Source of the DNA: Branchiostoma floridae
Taxonomy: Eukaryota; Chordata; Leptocardii; Amphioxiformes; Branchiostomatidae
NCBI RefSeq assembly: GCF_000003815.2
Contig: NC_049990.1
Coordinates: 14,622,439-14,669,664, forward strand
Length of the DNA: 47,226 bases
Reading direction: 5' to 3'
Below the pieces are notes generated by a model. That model did not search any database and was not told the origin of the DNA. It worked only from the letters and a program-made list of their open reading frames with translations. The position numbers and the translations under genes are program-made. The stretch's first letter is position 1, and each line of letters begins with the position of its first letter. Below are positions 1 through 35,873 of this stretch, one piece after another.

Positions 1-560
1 AATGTATGTGCCAGGTGCAGGTGTAACAATAGGAAATAAAAATGAAATGGTGAGGACACCAGAAAGGTGTAGTTTTGGATCTCACTGTTTACCATAGGTA
101 GATATATAACTTAAGAACAATGATGGAATAATTTTGCCAAACGTCAAACCATATCAACCCCCACAACATACCATACGCACCATCACAAAACAAAATATTT
201 CAAGCAGGTTTGAGTTTTCAGACTCTTGTTCAGTTCGGTTTTTAGTTGTCTCAGATCACGGTGATTTGAAGCCAACTGATGCTTCATCAGTGTTTTAGAT
301 AACTGGTAAATAGGATTTGTTGCCACGGGCAAACAAGCAATCATGATCACTGGATTTCAAAGCTAGAATATCTGTTGTTCTTTCAAAGTTTACTTTCTAA
401 TCTCACATTGACCCAAATGACCTGAGCTGAACCGCAGGTGGACTTTGACCAGTGCCTTATGTACTTTTGCCAGGTGAATGCCATTTTAAGGTTTGTATGC
501 ATGTTGGTGAGCAGAGCTGGAAATATGTGAAAAGTATTATTTAAGTCTTTAAATAGCAAA
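1..560. other. 5' flank, nothing recognised
   Basis: AT-rich sequence without convincing coding potential, promoter motif or repeat structure that I can name. Confidence 0.4.
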
Positions 561-585
561 TATACAAAAGTAACGGTCTCCTCTG

Positions 586-810
586 TCAGCACTGGAACAC
601 CAGTGCTGAAGTGGTCGTCAGCACTGGAACTCCAGTGCTGAGCCGGCGTCAGCACTGGAAATCCAGTGCTGAGGCAGCTTCAGCACTGGAAGCCCTCCTG
701 TCAGCACTGGAAACCGAGTGCTGAGACTACAATCAGCACTGGATTTCCAGTGCTGAGGACGTTTCAGCTGTGGAAATCCAGTGCTGACAAATATTCTGCA
801 CTGGAAACAG
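586..810. repeat. Palindrome array A (CAGCACTGG/CCAGTGCTG)
   Basis: About seven units with a period near 31 bp (starts near 587, 618, 649, 679, 701, 732, 764, 794). Each unit is a 24-bp inverted repeat of TCAGCACTGG and CCAGTGCTGA with a variable 4-base centre, separated by 7-9 unconserved bases. Two units have a decayed half. Confidence 0.85.
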
Positions 811-820
811 AGCACACAGG

Positions 821-1000
821 TAGAGCACCTATGAGTTGTCTACCTCTGACTACCTATTGCTTTTAAATGATGCTACTTTGCCGCACAAGCAGAATGTGTC
901 GTCCACCTGTAACTACCTATTCTTTGTAAAAGAAAAAGAAGTGATCTCTTTACCATACAGATAGAGCACCTATGAGTTGTCTACCTCTGACTACCTATTG
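821..1000 (+). repeat. 39-bp direct repeat
   Basis: An identical 39-bp segment beginning TAGAGCACCTATGAGTTGTC lies at 821-859 and 962-1000. A diverged partial copy (CCACCTGTAACTACCTATTC) lies between them near 903-922. All three sit between the two palindrome arrays. Confidence 0.8.
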
Positions 1001-1287
1001 TTTTTGTCAATGTCATGCGTAATGTCAATCTCCGCCAAACAAGGTATCAAGGGGCTCTGATATTGATTATAAATATAAAGTGTATTGCAAATTGTTGCCC
1101 ATGGGCTAATTGCAGGTAACGTAAGAGATTCAAACAGTGTAAAAACAATATCACAAGTGTCTACTCTAGTCTAAAGCTAGTAAAAGCTATAGTGCCACGC
1201 AAGATCTGCTTGGAGATTAAATAACACGCACAGATATATCTAAGTCTAAAGGACGCATGCTACACGACGCATGCTACACGAATATTA

Positions 1288-1740
1288 CGTTCAGTACTGG
1301 AACGTTCCAGTGCTTTAGAAACGTCAGCACTGGAAGCCCAGAGCTGAAGTTTTTACAGCACTGGTCTTCCAGTGCTGAAAAGTTCCTGAGCACTGGTAAA
1401 TCCAGTGCGGAACCCGTTACTTTTGTATATCAGCACTTGGTTCCAGTGCTGACGGCGGTTTCAGCACTGGGTAACCAGTGCTGAATGACCTTTGATCTGG
1501 CTCGCCGCCTCTCCGCTGCAAGTTCAGCACTGGTACCCGAGTGCTGACGGCAGTTCAGCACTGGAAAACCAGTGCTCGGAGAAGTTCAGCACTGGAATTC
1601 CAGTGCTCACATTGGGTTCAGCACTGGAATTCCAGTGCTGAGGGAGCTTCAGCACTGGACCAAGGCCGTTCAGCACTGGAAAACCAGTGCTGAGGCCAAT
1701 TGGACCCATTGATTCAGCACTGGAACACCAGTGCGGAACC
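1288..1740. repeat. Palindrome array B (CAGCACTGG/CCAGTGCTG)
   Basis: About thirteen units of the same palindrome as array A, mostly 31-32 bp apart. In several units the central bases vary symmetrically (for example TGGTACC, GGGTAACC), so the dyad is kept while the sequence changes. Between 1490 and 1520 the array is broken by unrelated sequence. Confidence 0.85.
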
Positions 1741-1860
1741 CGTTACTTTTGTATACTTGCCTTTAGATAATTAGATTTTGCCCCGAACATACACCAAATT
1801 GAATATTGACAAATCAATGCAAAATTGCATCAGAAGTTTGATGGAATAACTGAATTCTAC

Positions 1861-1870
1861 TGTGTTACAG
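1861..1870 (+). other. Possible splice acceptor of the first coding exon
   Basis: TGTGTTACAG precedes the start codon by 57 bases. If real, the transporter has an untranslated exon further upstream, as ABCC5 genes commonly do. No upstream exon can be identified from sequence alone. Confidence 0.35.
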
Positions 1871-1927
1871 GTGTGCAATTACAGTCAAATCTAGTGCATA
1901 TTGTAAAAGTTTGGAAGAAACCACAAT

Positions 1928-27248
<25,321 letters not shown>

Positions 27249-27285
27249 CAGTGGACAGGAGACTTTTTATCTAAGTTAAACATGC

Positions 27286-28161
27286 ATTGGCATAATACCG
27301 GTCATAAGCCTTATACCGGTCGATTAAAAATAGTGGAACTTAAAGAGATCTACACATGCAACTGTTACAATAGTTATTTCTGAGGTATGCACACTTCAGA
27401 CATCTAGGTGTCCAATACATAATTTACAAAGCATCGACAACAATGCATTCGAAGACAACAAGGCCAAAAGTTTTCAGGTCATTTTCGGGGCAGGCGAGCT
27501 CGTCGTGGGACAAACACACTGTCACGTTCATCGCTAGATTTGTAGATTATATTCACATGTGCTCACGGCACAAGACGAGCATGATTCAACAGCAATCTTG
27601 AATTTCTTTTGGTGACCTACAACTGTAAAAGTGTGAGGAACCGTTGCATTATCGCCCGGATCTACGGCTGAATGGGTCAAATTGAACGTACGCCGCCATT
27701 TTCCCGGCATTTTTAATGCTACGACCAGCAGTAAAGTTTTACGTCATAGCGGTTGTGACGGATCAAAATTAAATGAAAATTCTTGTCAGTATACGCCCAT
27801 TTTCTCATGACTTTTTGTATGCTCATGCAGATTTTTGTTTTGTGCAACTACTAACAGGAAAGAAAGGAACAACAGAGGATGTATAAAGGTACATAGCGGC
27901 AGTTAATTGTGCCGTGTTTCGTTCAACCGGTATAGTGCACCCCCTTCCAACCACGCGCCCGTTCTCCGTGCAATTCCGCGGTGTGTTCCAATTACGATAT
28001 TATGTTTTTAGCAGGACCAGAGAGACAAACTAATTTACACAGAAGAAGTGGCAAAGGTAAGCTGTAACAGCAACATGTAACTGGAGGAAATGATGCGTTG
28101 ATCATTTGCCAAATTAGCATTGCTTGAGAAATTGCAGTAAACCGACCGGTATTATGCCAAT
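27286..28161. mobile_element. DNA element with 18-bp inverted ends, starting in the transporter 3' UTR
   Basis: ATTGGCATAATACCGGTC (27286-27303) is the exact reverse complement of 28144-28161. ACCGGT recurs inside (27312-27320). No coding sequence. It begins 37 bases after the stop codon, so the transporter's 3' UTR must run into it unless polyadenylation is immediate. Confidence 0.82.
27323..27328 (+). promoter_or_regulatory. Candidate variant polyadenylation signal ATTAAA
   Basis: ATTAAA lies 75 bases after the stop codon, inside the element at 27286-28161. No canonical AATAAA is visible in the next 900 bases. Unproven. Confidence 0.25.
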
Positions 28162-28298
28162 AGATGTTAATCACATGAGGCTGCTTTTTACAATTTTACA
28201 ATGCGCTTTCACTGTCTTCAGGTTCCCTTGTATTGAAGAGAGGCCCTGTAATTAAAAAAAAACTATTATGACTGGCTGACTTATTTTTATAATTTGTT

Positions 28299-28335
28299 GA
28301 ATGAATGGATGGATGGATAGATAAAAAAAAAAGAT
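28299..28335 (+). repeat. GAAT/GGAT microsatellite and A run
   Basis: GAATGAATGGATGGATGGAT followed by AGATAAAAAAAAAAG, a typical retroelement-type 3' tail, though no body could be recognised. Sequence 28336-28714 shows nothing else. Confidence 0.6.
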
Positions 28336-28714
28336 TTTGGCGAAATAGGGACAAATAAGTTGCCGTGGGATTTCAGTCTTTTGCAGTCTATACAGCTATA
28401 TACCACTGGTCAGCCAGTCAGTCAGTTCACTCCTAGGCCAATTAACTCCTACTAGACTTTTATTCCTTACTTGGCCAAAGTCCGCTACTACTATACTTGG
28501 CCCCCGGTAAGACGCCAATAATCAATAATGTCATCCATATAATCAAATCAACATGGCCTTATTTACATGAAAGCAAACTCACCTGGTAGCGAATTGTTTC
28601 TCCATATTCCACAGGATTTGCTTTGGTCCAAAATTGTGCGTTCCCTGAATAATCTACTGGTTAAAAGATCGATGGCAACGCATTTTATGAAAAAACTAGA
28701 GTTCGGCGACCTCA

Positions 28715-29755
28715 TACCTCCATGAAAATTTAAAGCTTTTTGTAAATTTCATGCAATTGACTAACACATTAACATAATTTATGCGTGGTGTTGTTCATCA
28801 TTGACTAACGTACACATGTCACAAGTATAAAGTTCCAATCATTAGACATAAAGCGGCTTTGCAATTTTTACATAAATTATGCAAATAAGTTCCTCATTAC
28901 CATATTTGGTATCTGCATCTATTCCATCTATCATAATTAATAAGTGTTACATTTATTGAAGTCCAGTTATTGCTAATAGTGGTATTATACAATTTCCTCA
29001 TTAATTATGCAAATAAGGTCCTCATTTGCATAACATGTATGTCATTATGAACACCTTTGCCTAAGCTACCTGCACTCCTAAAATGATGCCTATCCATCAA
29101 TCCTTTCTGCAGTTATCCTCTTTGGAATGTCTTGACAAAAACGCCCCTGCAGTTCCAAAATTACATGTTAGGGGGCTGAAATCTGCCCCACTTTGTCATG
29201 ACACTGCAAGCTATCTACCACCCAAATGTCAAGACTATATCATGTCCGGGACAAGAGATACATTGAAAAAACTGCTATGATAGAATATTCTCATTCGTTA
29301 TGCAAATTTACTCCTATTTTGCATAATTAGTATCTTATCTTGTACAACATTGTCTAAGGTACCTACATACCAAAAATCATGAAAATCCATTGTTCCCTTC
29401 TTGAGTTATCCTCTTCAGAAGTTTTTGACAAAAATGCCCCTGCTATCCCAAACCTAGTCGGTAGGGGGCCAAAACTTATGTCCCTTATTCCTGAGCACAA
29501 GAGCTATCCAACACTCAAAAATCGTGACCATAGCGTGTTCAGAACACGAGATAGCAAAACCGGAAGTTGCGCTGCAGTACCAAGGGAAGCCGCTAGGGGG
29601 CCCAAAATCTAATCACTTCTAGCTTTCATCGCACCCCACCAACACACCAAGTATGAAACTAATCCATCCAGCCGTTCTTGAGTTATCTTGTTGACAGACA
29701 GACACACACACAAACGCTGGGTAAAATATAACCTCCATGACATTTCATGGAGGTA
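28715..29755. mobile_element. DNA element with TACCTCCATGAAA inverted ends
   Basis: TACCTCCATGAAA at 28715-28727 and TTTCATGGAGGTA at 29743-29755. TA flanking is possible. The interior is a run of diverged ~300-bp repeats, and no protein is recognisable. The right part carries ATCCATCCAGCCGTTCTTGA and GTTATCTTGTTGACAGACAG. Confidence 0.68.
29056..29625 (+). repeat. Two diverged ~290-bp tandem units
   Basis: Unit 1 from about 29056 (GCCTAAGCTACCTGCACTCC) and unit 2 from about 29350 (GTCTAAGGTACCTACATACC) share GACAAAAAYGCCCCTGC and GGGGGCY blocks in the same order. Inside the element 28715-29755. Confidence 0.65.
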
Positions 29756-29916
29756 ACTATCTTGTAGAGTAGCAGGAAGTAAGAGCTGTGCCCACTTTTC
29801 GGTTTCTAGTGGTACTTGTACGCAAATGCCTAACTAGTCGATCTAGAATACACACACACATCTCAGTGTGGCTGGGTGTGTATTTCTGTTGGGTAGTGGT
29901 GTGAAAGATTCCTTCA

Positions 29917-29973
29917 TCCTTATTCCACGGTCGGTCTAGGGCTTAATCCTTATTACACGGTCGGTCTAGGGCT
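29917..29973 (+). repeat. 30-bp tandem duplication
   Basis: TCCTTATTCCACGGTCGGTC and TCCTTATTACACGGTCGGTC, each followed by TAGGGCT, start 30 bases apart (29917, 29947). Confidence 0.85.
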
Positions 29974-29999
29974 CATTCAGGAGCGCTAGGAGGCTCACA

Positions 30000-30520
30000 G
30001 ATACACCACTTACTCACTGTTCCAAGACCTATCCACCACTCAAAAATCATGAACCTGGCACCTGTGGAAAATTTGACCTCCATTTTTTTGAACCTCCGCT
30101 GCAGTACCGTTACTCTCCGCTAGGAAGCCAATTTTTGGCCTTGACCTTCCTTTTGCCACCCCTACCCAACAACCAAATATCATGAAAATCCATCAACAGC
30201 ATCTCGAGTTATCTTGTTCACAGACAAACGCACTTACGTTCAAAACTAGCTACAGCACCGTCGGTAAAAAAAAGCCAGGTAAACCATTTCACACTTAACG
30301 GGCGGACCTTCCTCTTCACAATCGCTACACACCTGCCAAATATCGTGAAGATACCCCAGCAGCATCTCGAGTTATGCTGTCCACAAACAAGCGTTCAAAA
30401 ATACAAAGTTGAGTGCAGTACTGTAGGAAAACGCCAGGTAAACCGTTTTCGAACGTGGTCTTCCTTTCCACAACAGCTACATTCCTACATGTACCAAAAA
30501 TCACCGAGTTCCATCTATGA
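30000..30520 (+). repeat. Degenerate repeats of the 28.7-29.7 kb type
   Basis: Three diverged segments repeat ATCATGAAAATCCATCAACA, CATCTCGAGTTATCTTGTTC and GCCAGGTAAACC in order. They resemble the interior of the element at 28715-29755 but lack its ends. Confidence 0.55.
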
Positions 30521-30536
30521 GGGTCTGCATGCTCTT

Positions 30537-30740
30537 TTCCGTAAGGCGTAGGCAGGCCTTTTAATTTCGCGTAATTCGTAGGGAAGCTATTTTATTTCAC
30601 GTAATTCGTAGTGAGGATGGAAATTTGACTGTAAAGCGTAGCCAGTGTATTTCACGTAAAGCGTAATCTAGCCTAAAAATTTCACGTAAAGCGTAATCTA
30701 GCCTAAAAATTACCCGTAAATCGAAGCCTGGTCTCCCAAA
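30537..30740 (+). repeat. ~30-bp minisatellite
   Basis: About seven units built on TTTCACGTAAAGCGTAATC plus TAGCCTAAAAA. Two adjacent units (30655-30714) are nearly identical; outer units vary as CGTAATTCGTAG and CGTAAATCGAAG. Confidence 0.85.
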
Positions 30741-30749
30741 AGTCGAAGG

Positions 30750-31450
30750 GTAGTCTACCAGTGAATTTAGCCCCTCAAAACACGGGAAATTGCGTTTCAG
30801 ATGATCAAGATTTCAAAATTTCCCTTGCAAATCCTTTCACATTCGGTCATCGACAAGCCAAAATATGTATCGGGGGCCTCGCCCTCACCTTTTGCCGTTA
30901 ATAGGAATGTTATTGAAGGTAGCTAGCTTAGTCTGGCAGCAAAATTTGCCTATCAAAATGCAGGAAATATCATCTTAGAGGTTCAAGATTTCAAAATATC
31001 CATGGTCCTCCCGTTGCGCCGCCTCGTGCCTTTGGCGCTCGAAATGCTGAAAATATGTTGGGGATGTGACGTGTCAACTTCAAACACCTTTTTTGCTGAT
31101 AGAAATGTCATTAGATTTAGCTTTATATAATATCCATCAAATCAAAATTTTCTTAGAAAAACTCAGGACGCGGCGTTTCAGGGGGTCAGGATTTCAAAAT
31201 TTTCCCGGACTTCCCTTGCGACGCCTCACCCCTTGGGCGCTCGACATGGCAAAAATAAGTTGTGTGGCGTCACCCTCAAAATCTTACACTAAATCCCTGG
31301 GGATCTTTAATTAGATATGCCATTTAACTTTTGTCTGCCAGCGAAAATTTACCCTTAAAATGCAGGAAATAGTGTTTCAGAGAGTCAAAATTTAAATCTT
31401 CCCAGCGGAGCATGCCCCTGCCTCTGTCGAGTGCTGCCAGCCTTCCAGAA
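30750..31450 (+). repeat. ~200-bp tandem array with the hAT-MITE core
   Basis: Four diverged units begin near 30752, 30931, 31125 and 31337. Each contains a version of GCCCCTCAAAATGCAGGAAA, then TTTCAGAGGGTCAAGATTTC, AAAATTTCCC and, in most, TTTGGCGCTCG. The same core lies inside the hAT-type elements at 7645 and 8521. Confidence 0.82.
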
Positions 31451-31487
31451 CTTTACAGTCAAAGGTGTTCCAGATGTTGTGGGTCCA

Positions 31488-31730
31488 ATTATTGCAAAGT
31501 TGCAAGCAAATATATAATGACATCGTGGCTCGACATTTTCATACAACAGAATTCGTTTGGTTTGGTTTGATGTAGTCGGTAGAGTTCTATCCCTGTTGCA
31601 GGAGAGTCTTTTATGCGATGGTCAGTTCGCAGTATCTTTCTGTAGCACTTCATCTCCAGGACCTGGATTCTGCGGCTATCACTGGCGTGTAGGCCTGACT
31701 CATAGTCATAGGTTACCACGTACACGTACA
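31488..31730 (-). pseudogene. LINE reverse-transcriptase fragment
   Basis: The minus-strand frame reads DSRRIQVLEMKCYRKILRTD, the conserved thumb-region segment of LINE ORF2 proteins (typically 'RRIQAFEMKCYRRILRI'). Only about 40 residues are recognisable and both ends are lost. Confidence 0.75.
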
Positions 31731-32388
31731 CACAACACGGGCAGTGCTCCCAAGTTACATCTAGAGTTCGGAGGGCTGCACGAGCTGTTTCTAGGCGTAT
31801 ACTGACAGCTAAGCTGGCTATTTTAGTCCATGGGCCAGAGGAAAAATCGGTACCTCCGAGGTGGCAAATTCTCCTTGTTATTTTTTAATAGTAGAAGGGA
31901 TGTGGCATATATTTTGACGTGATAGCCATTCTGGTATGGTAGCTTTCTACCGGCTATCACCCTTCAAACCTATCACCACCTAAATGATCTGGAAATTTCG
32001 TGTCTTCAACAAGGGGGAGGGGCAAAAAATTAAACATCAATATTTTTCCACGAAAATTCACAGGCTGGTAGAACCTGCTAAGAGGATCATAAAAATATCA
32101 CTTGATTTTTGATATTGTGATTCAACACGAAATTATGACTGCCTAAAATCATATTTTTGGGTGATTTTCTGGTGAAAAATATATACTTTACTTTCCAACA
32201 ACGACATTTTGGGCTTAGTTGAATGTACATTAGGCAACAGCAAGTAAATGTTATGAATGACATCAGCGTGCACATTTTTGACTAATTAAGACCCCCTAGG
32301 CGACTGTGTTATAGCCTACATGGTACTTGTATAAGACTTATAATAAGTATTTAAGTATATATGTACTTTTGTAATGAAATAAACTCGG

Positions 32389-32455
32389 TGGGCATTCACG
32401 GGGAAAACGGCATTGTTCGCGCCAAAAATTGGGGGATAATTCCCGTGAATGGCCG
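32389..32455. repeat. Small hairpin in the arm-specific segment
   Basis: GGGCATTCACGGG and CCCGTGAATGGCC flank a ~40-base GC-rich centre. It lies in the part of the left arm that the right arm lacks. Confidence 0.5.
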
Positions 32456-32926
32456 CGGTGTCGTGAATAGGAGGGACGGTCGACAGGACGCAAGCCTGGG
32501 ATGCTTTTTCCCCGAGATAAGGACGTTACATTGTGTCGCACAATGGACGCAGAGCGTGGAACTCCTAAGAACACGTCATGGACGGTACATAAGGCCGTTG
32601 CTAAGGGTGTACTCTGTCATGTTTCAAGCCAAAACAGCAGAGAGTCAAGTTCTCTGACGCGTGATTTTGCTCCTGTCATCTTGTAAATCATACTTAACTG
32701 TGAAAAATATCATAATTGATTGGAAATGTTAATTTGGGCTCTACATGGGGGTTATAAGGATACCTGAAAAAGAATTACCTTGATTTCACACATTTTTTTA
32801 CAAATCTTTTGCTCTTTTTCGTCATTTAGTAGATACCTTACTAGAATTCACAGCGTATATCTAGTATGCCGCACACAATGAAAAAGGCTCTGCATGGAGG
32901 TTACCAGGGCACCACATATGTGACAC

Positions 32927-33464
32927 CGTTTAAAGGGGCATTCCACTCCAAAAGGGGGTGGTGTTTTCCAATAGATAATGTGTCAATGAATAGTATAATC
33001 AGCCGAATTTTGTGGAATTCACCTTGGGATGAATTGCGCGATATGTGTTTTGGAAAACAACATGACACTCAGTAAACCCATGCAGACCCTACACATGCAT
33101 TCCCTATACGCATATTAGACACTTTGTTTATCATGCATATTTTGGAATAAATGAGGATCGCTAAGCACACTGAGAATGCAAATTGCTCATAAGATAGCAA
33201 AGAACACATAACAAGGCGAGATTTCTTAGCAATCCTGAAGTTAGTTTTGTAACCTCACCTAAAAGTTTTGCATTGTATTCAGCCATAGGATTAATTCAAT
33301 TAGAGGGTACTTGGGGAGTTTGGTAGAAGACTGAATGCTTTTGAGGCACGTGAAGCAACTGGGTACTTTATCATATCATGTGAAGACGTATGCATTTATT
33401 ACTTCCTAAAATCAATATCTATCGGAAAATAACACTCCCGTGTGAAGTGGAATGCCCCTTTAAT
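32927..33464. mobile_element. MITE with TTAAAGGGGCATTCCACT ends inserted in the left arm
   Basis: TTTAAAGGGGCATTCCACT at the left and AGTGGAATGCCCCTTTAA at the right. The right arm (reverse complement near 44805-44815) shows the uninterrupted site GTGACACAGGATA. ACAC stands on both sides here (32923-32926, 33465-33468), a possible 4-bp duplication. Confidence 0.85.
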
Positions 33465-33597
33465 ACACAGGATACGTAGCTGCAGGACTTTATCATGCAT
33501 ATTGAAAATTTATCAGAAACAAGACCACAAAAAAGGGTCAAGAACAAGGCTACTCTGGGATGAACACGTACAAGTATATTGTACTTTTCTTGATCAA

Positions 33598-34568
33598 GTT
33601 CTCTGACACATAATTTTGCTACTCTTATCTTGATAGAATTGTGACAGTCTTTTTCACTTTAATTTGCACATATGAGCACCTTCAAAAATATGATTGTATG
33701 AGAAACCAGGCATACTATGCTGAGGTCGGAAGATTGAAGTCGGCCAAATTGAGTAATCCTTTGTGATAGGTAGGTGGAACTATGAACAGCCATATGATAA
33801 ACCCTTGAGTGTTTCCGTTATTGAGGCCTGGACCGCCCTAAGAGGCCCTTAAAAATCAAACAATTTATTGCCGAAAATTACTGAAATTATGATGGCTACC
33901 CTCATAGATCTAAATTAATATAATAAATGAAGATGTGAAGAAGTTTTGTATTTCCACATAGGAAATGGGATCCTTTCTTTTACAGTCCATCAGGTGAGGA
34001 TAAAGAGGATTGGATTGGATTTGAGAGGATGTAATATGGGGTTACCTGATTGACTAAAAGCAGAGTTTTAATCTCTCAGAATTTTAGTCATTTCTAAGGC
34101 GTAATACCTCCCATGCTTCCTCTTTACATTGAAGGTAATGCACCTGGTGTATGTATTATTGTTGATGGAAAAAGGAAAATCTACTTAATGAAGAAATATT
34201 ACTTGTTGTCTTATTGGGACACACAGAAGACGAGCCAGATCAGGGTATTGGCGGCTTTTGGGGGGTTTGGGACCATGATAAATCGGGTACTGAGAGGAGG
34301 TAAGTTATGGAGACTTTGGTATAGCAATGAAAACCACACATAAACCATCGTGTAAACTTCATATGGTCACAATAATGAGAAGGGCTCTGTATGGACATAT
34401 AAGATACAGATCTTTGATTTCACAACCCTTGTTTTATTTTCACCCCGTTTCGGTGATCGTCTGTAACAATCCTCATGGCAATTCTGACTGGTGCACTGTA
34501 CTGCAGCTATAGTCGTTGCTACTTACAGATGCAAATACATCATTGGAAATCAAGCAAGGACTGTGAAA
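33598..34568. other. Region between left arm and first MITE, nothing firm
   Basis: The segment ATAATGAGAAGGGCTCTGTA at 34372-34391 loosely resembles ACAATGAAAAAGGCTCTGCA at 32875-32894. No coding domain recognised. Confidence 0.3.
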
Positions 34569-34734
34569 TACAGTAGAAGCCGCTTAATTGCACACCCCAT
34601 TTGCCAATTAACCGTGTGGTGCAATGATATGCGAAGTTATCCAGCTGGACCGCATCAGTTCGGGATTTTGGGATTCCGTGCAATTAACAGAAGTGTGCGG
34701 TAATACATTGTACGATTAACTGGCTTCTACTGTA
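34569..34734. mobile_element. MITE with TACAGTAGAAGCC ends
   Basis: TACAGTAGAAGCCGCTTAAT and ATTAACTGGCTTCTACTGTA are near-perfect inverted ends with TA edges. The same family as 22490-22644. Confidence 0.8.
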
Positions 34735-34845
34735 GCCTTTATAAAAGTACAAAAGATGTTTATTATCTACTTACAAGATGTTTGAGAAGAAGGGCATGGT
34801 CACAAAGGAGCACAAGCGTCGACTATATTTACCGATAGTTTTGAA

Positions 34846-34991
34846 TAGTTCTAGTTAATTGCACGGAATCCCCAAATCCCAAACCTTTAAATTTGCAGTC
34901 CGGCTGGATAACTTCGCATTATTGCACCATGCGAATAATTGCACAAAATATGCTGGCAAATGGGATGTGCAATTAAGCGGCTTCTGCTGTA
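34846..34991. mobile_element. MITE of the TACAGTAGAAGCC family, left end decayed
   Basis: AGTTAATTGCACGGAATCCC at the left and AATTAAGCGGCTTCTGCTGT at the right. The interior TGCTGGCAAATGGGATGTGC matches the copy at 22490. Confidence 0.7.
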
Positions 34992-35300
34992 TCAAGAAAT
35001 AAATGCAAAAGCTCATGCAAGTAGGTGGGGGGGAAAGCAGTGTTCCAACTGCTGCAAAATTGATAGTATCAATATGAAGACTCACATAAGACAGTATGTT
35101 ATGAAAAACATGGAGTCTAAACCATTGAGGGCCTACAGTCATATGGAGGCATAAGGGCTGTAGAATTAGTCCATGGGCCAGAGGGGTTTTTGGTACCACC
35201 GAGAGGGACAAGTGCTATCATGGATTTTTTGTATTAGTAGGAACCAAAGTTTATTTTAAGCCACGATAACCAGTTGTCATGCACAGCTTTCCTACTGTAA

Positions 35301-35321
35301 TCACGTGACCAAGTGACGTCA
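35301..35321 (+). promoter_or_regulatory. E-box/CRE pair in the left inner end
   Basis: TCACGTGA (35301-35308), 5 bases, TGACGTCA (35314-35321). The first is the core site of bHLH-zip factors such as USF or MITF, the second a full CRE for CREB/ATF. The same pair with the same spacing is mirrored at 42548-42568. Binding is not shown. Confidence 0.5.
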
Positions 35322-35873
35322 TCCAAATTGACCTGGCCGTTTGGTCATTTATTGAAAAGGACGAGATAAATATGTAAAACATTCAATAATTTCCAATGAA
35401 AATTGGTTTACATGTGAAAAATACCACAAGAATTACAAAGTATTAAGTTTTTTGTCGGTATTTAGCATCTTTAGGAAGTTATGAATCTTTAAAGGCTGAT
35501 TTTTGGGGTAATTTTTGCGTAAAAATTACATTGTTTACTTTCCAAAACCAGGCATTTATTCAGCCTGCCTATGGGGCCTTGTTTGATACGTTTTCGTGAT
35601 TTGCCACATCTTTACCTGCATTTTGGGCTTTAAAGCAACAAAATCCGTCAATTCCAGCAGGAGTTACGAGTATTTCAATAATTACACCCAACGGACTTTT
35701 TATCAAATTTCTGCGAATATCGCAATGCATCATGGGTAATCCAAGAGACTGTCTATAAACTAATCCATGTGGCCGAGTCAAAATGTTGATTTTTCTCAAC
35801 ATTTGGGGTAGTAGTAGGGCATTGGTCCATACATACAAAAATGGCTAAGTTTTGGGTAAAGTGCTGTTCACCG

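Larger units (their letters stand above)
561..1755. mobile_element. Putative non-autonomous DNA element packed with palindromic repeats
   Basis: The left end reads TATACAAAAGTAACGG (561-576) and the right end is its exact reverse complement (1740-1755). The right-end motif also occurs internally at 1414-1429. TA at each outer edge would fit a TA target duplication, as in Tc1/mariner elements; that class is an inference. The ends are followed directly by arrays of short palindromes, and no coding sequence is visible. It lies 170 bp upstream of the transporter start codon. Confidence 0.6.
31824..33597 (+). repeat. Left inverted arm of the outer unit
   Basis: 31855-32205 matches the reverse complement of about 46694-47045 at an estimated 95% or more. 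Then 32206-32586 is unlike the other arm, 32587-32926 matches again, and 33465-33597 matches the reverse complement of 44680-44815. A 538-bp element interrupts it at 32927-33464. Confidence 0.85.

Noticed and set aside
586-1740. CRISPR-like array of palindromic repeats with 7-9 bp spacers
   Set aside because: The spacers are far too short, the repeats vary, there is no cas gene and the context is eukaryotic.
32929-33464. piggyBac origin (TTAA at both ends) for the MITE in the left arm
   Set aside because: The empty site in the other arm (GTGACACAGGATA) has no TTAA, so TTAA is part of the element and not a target duplication.
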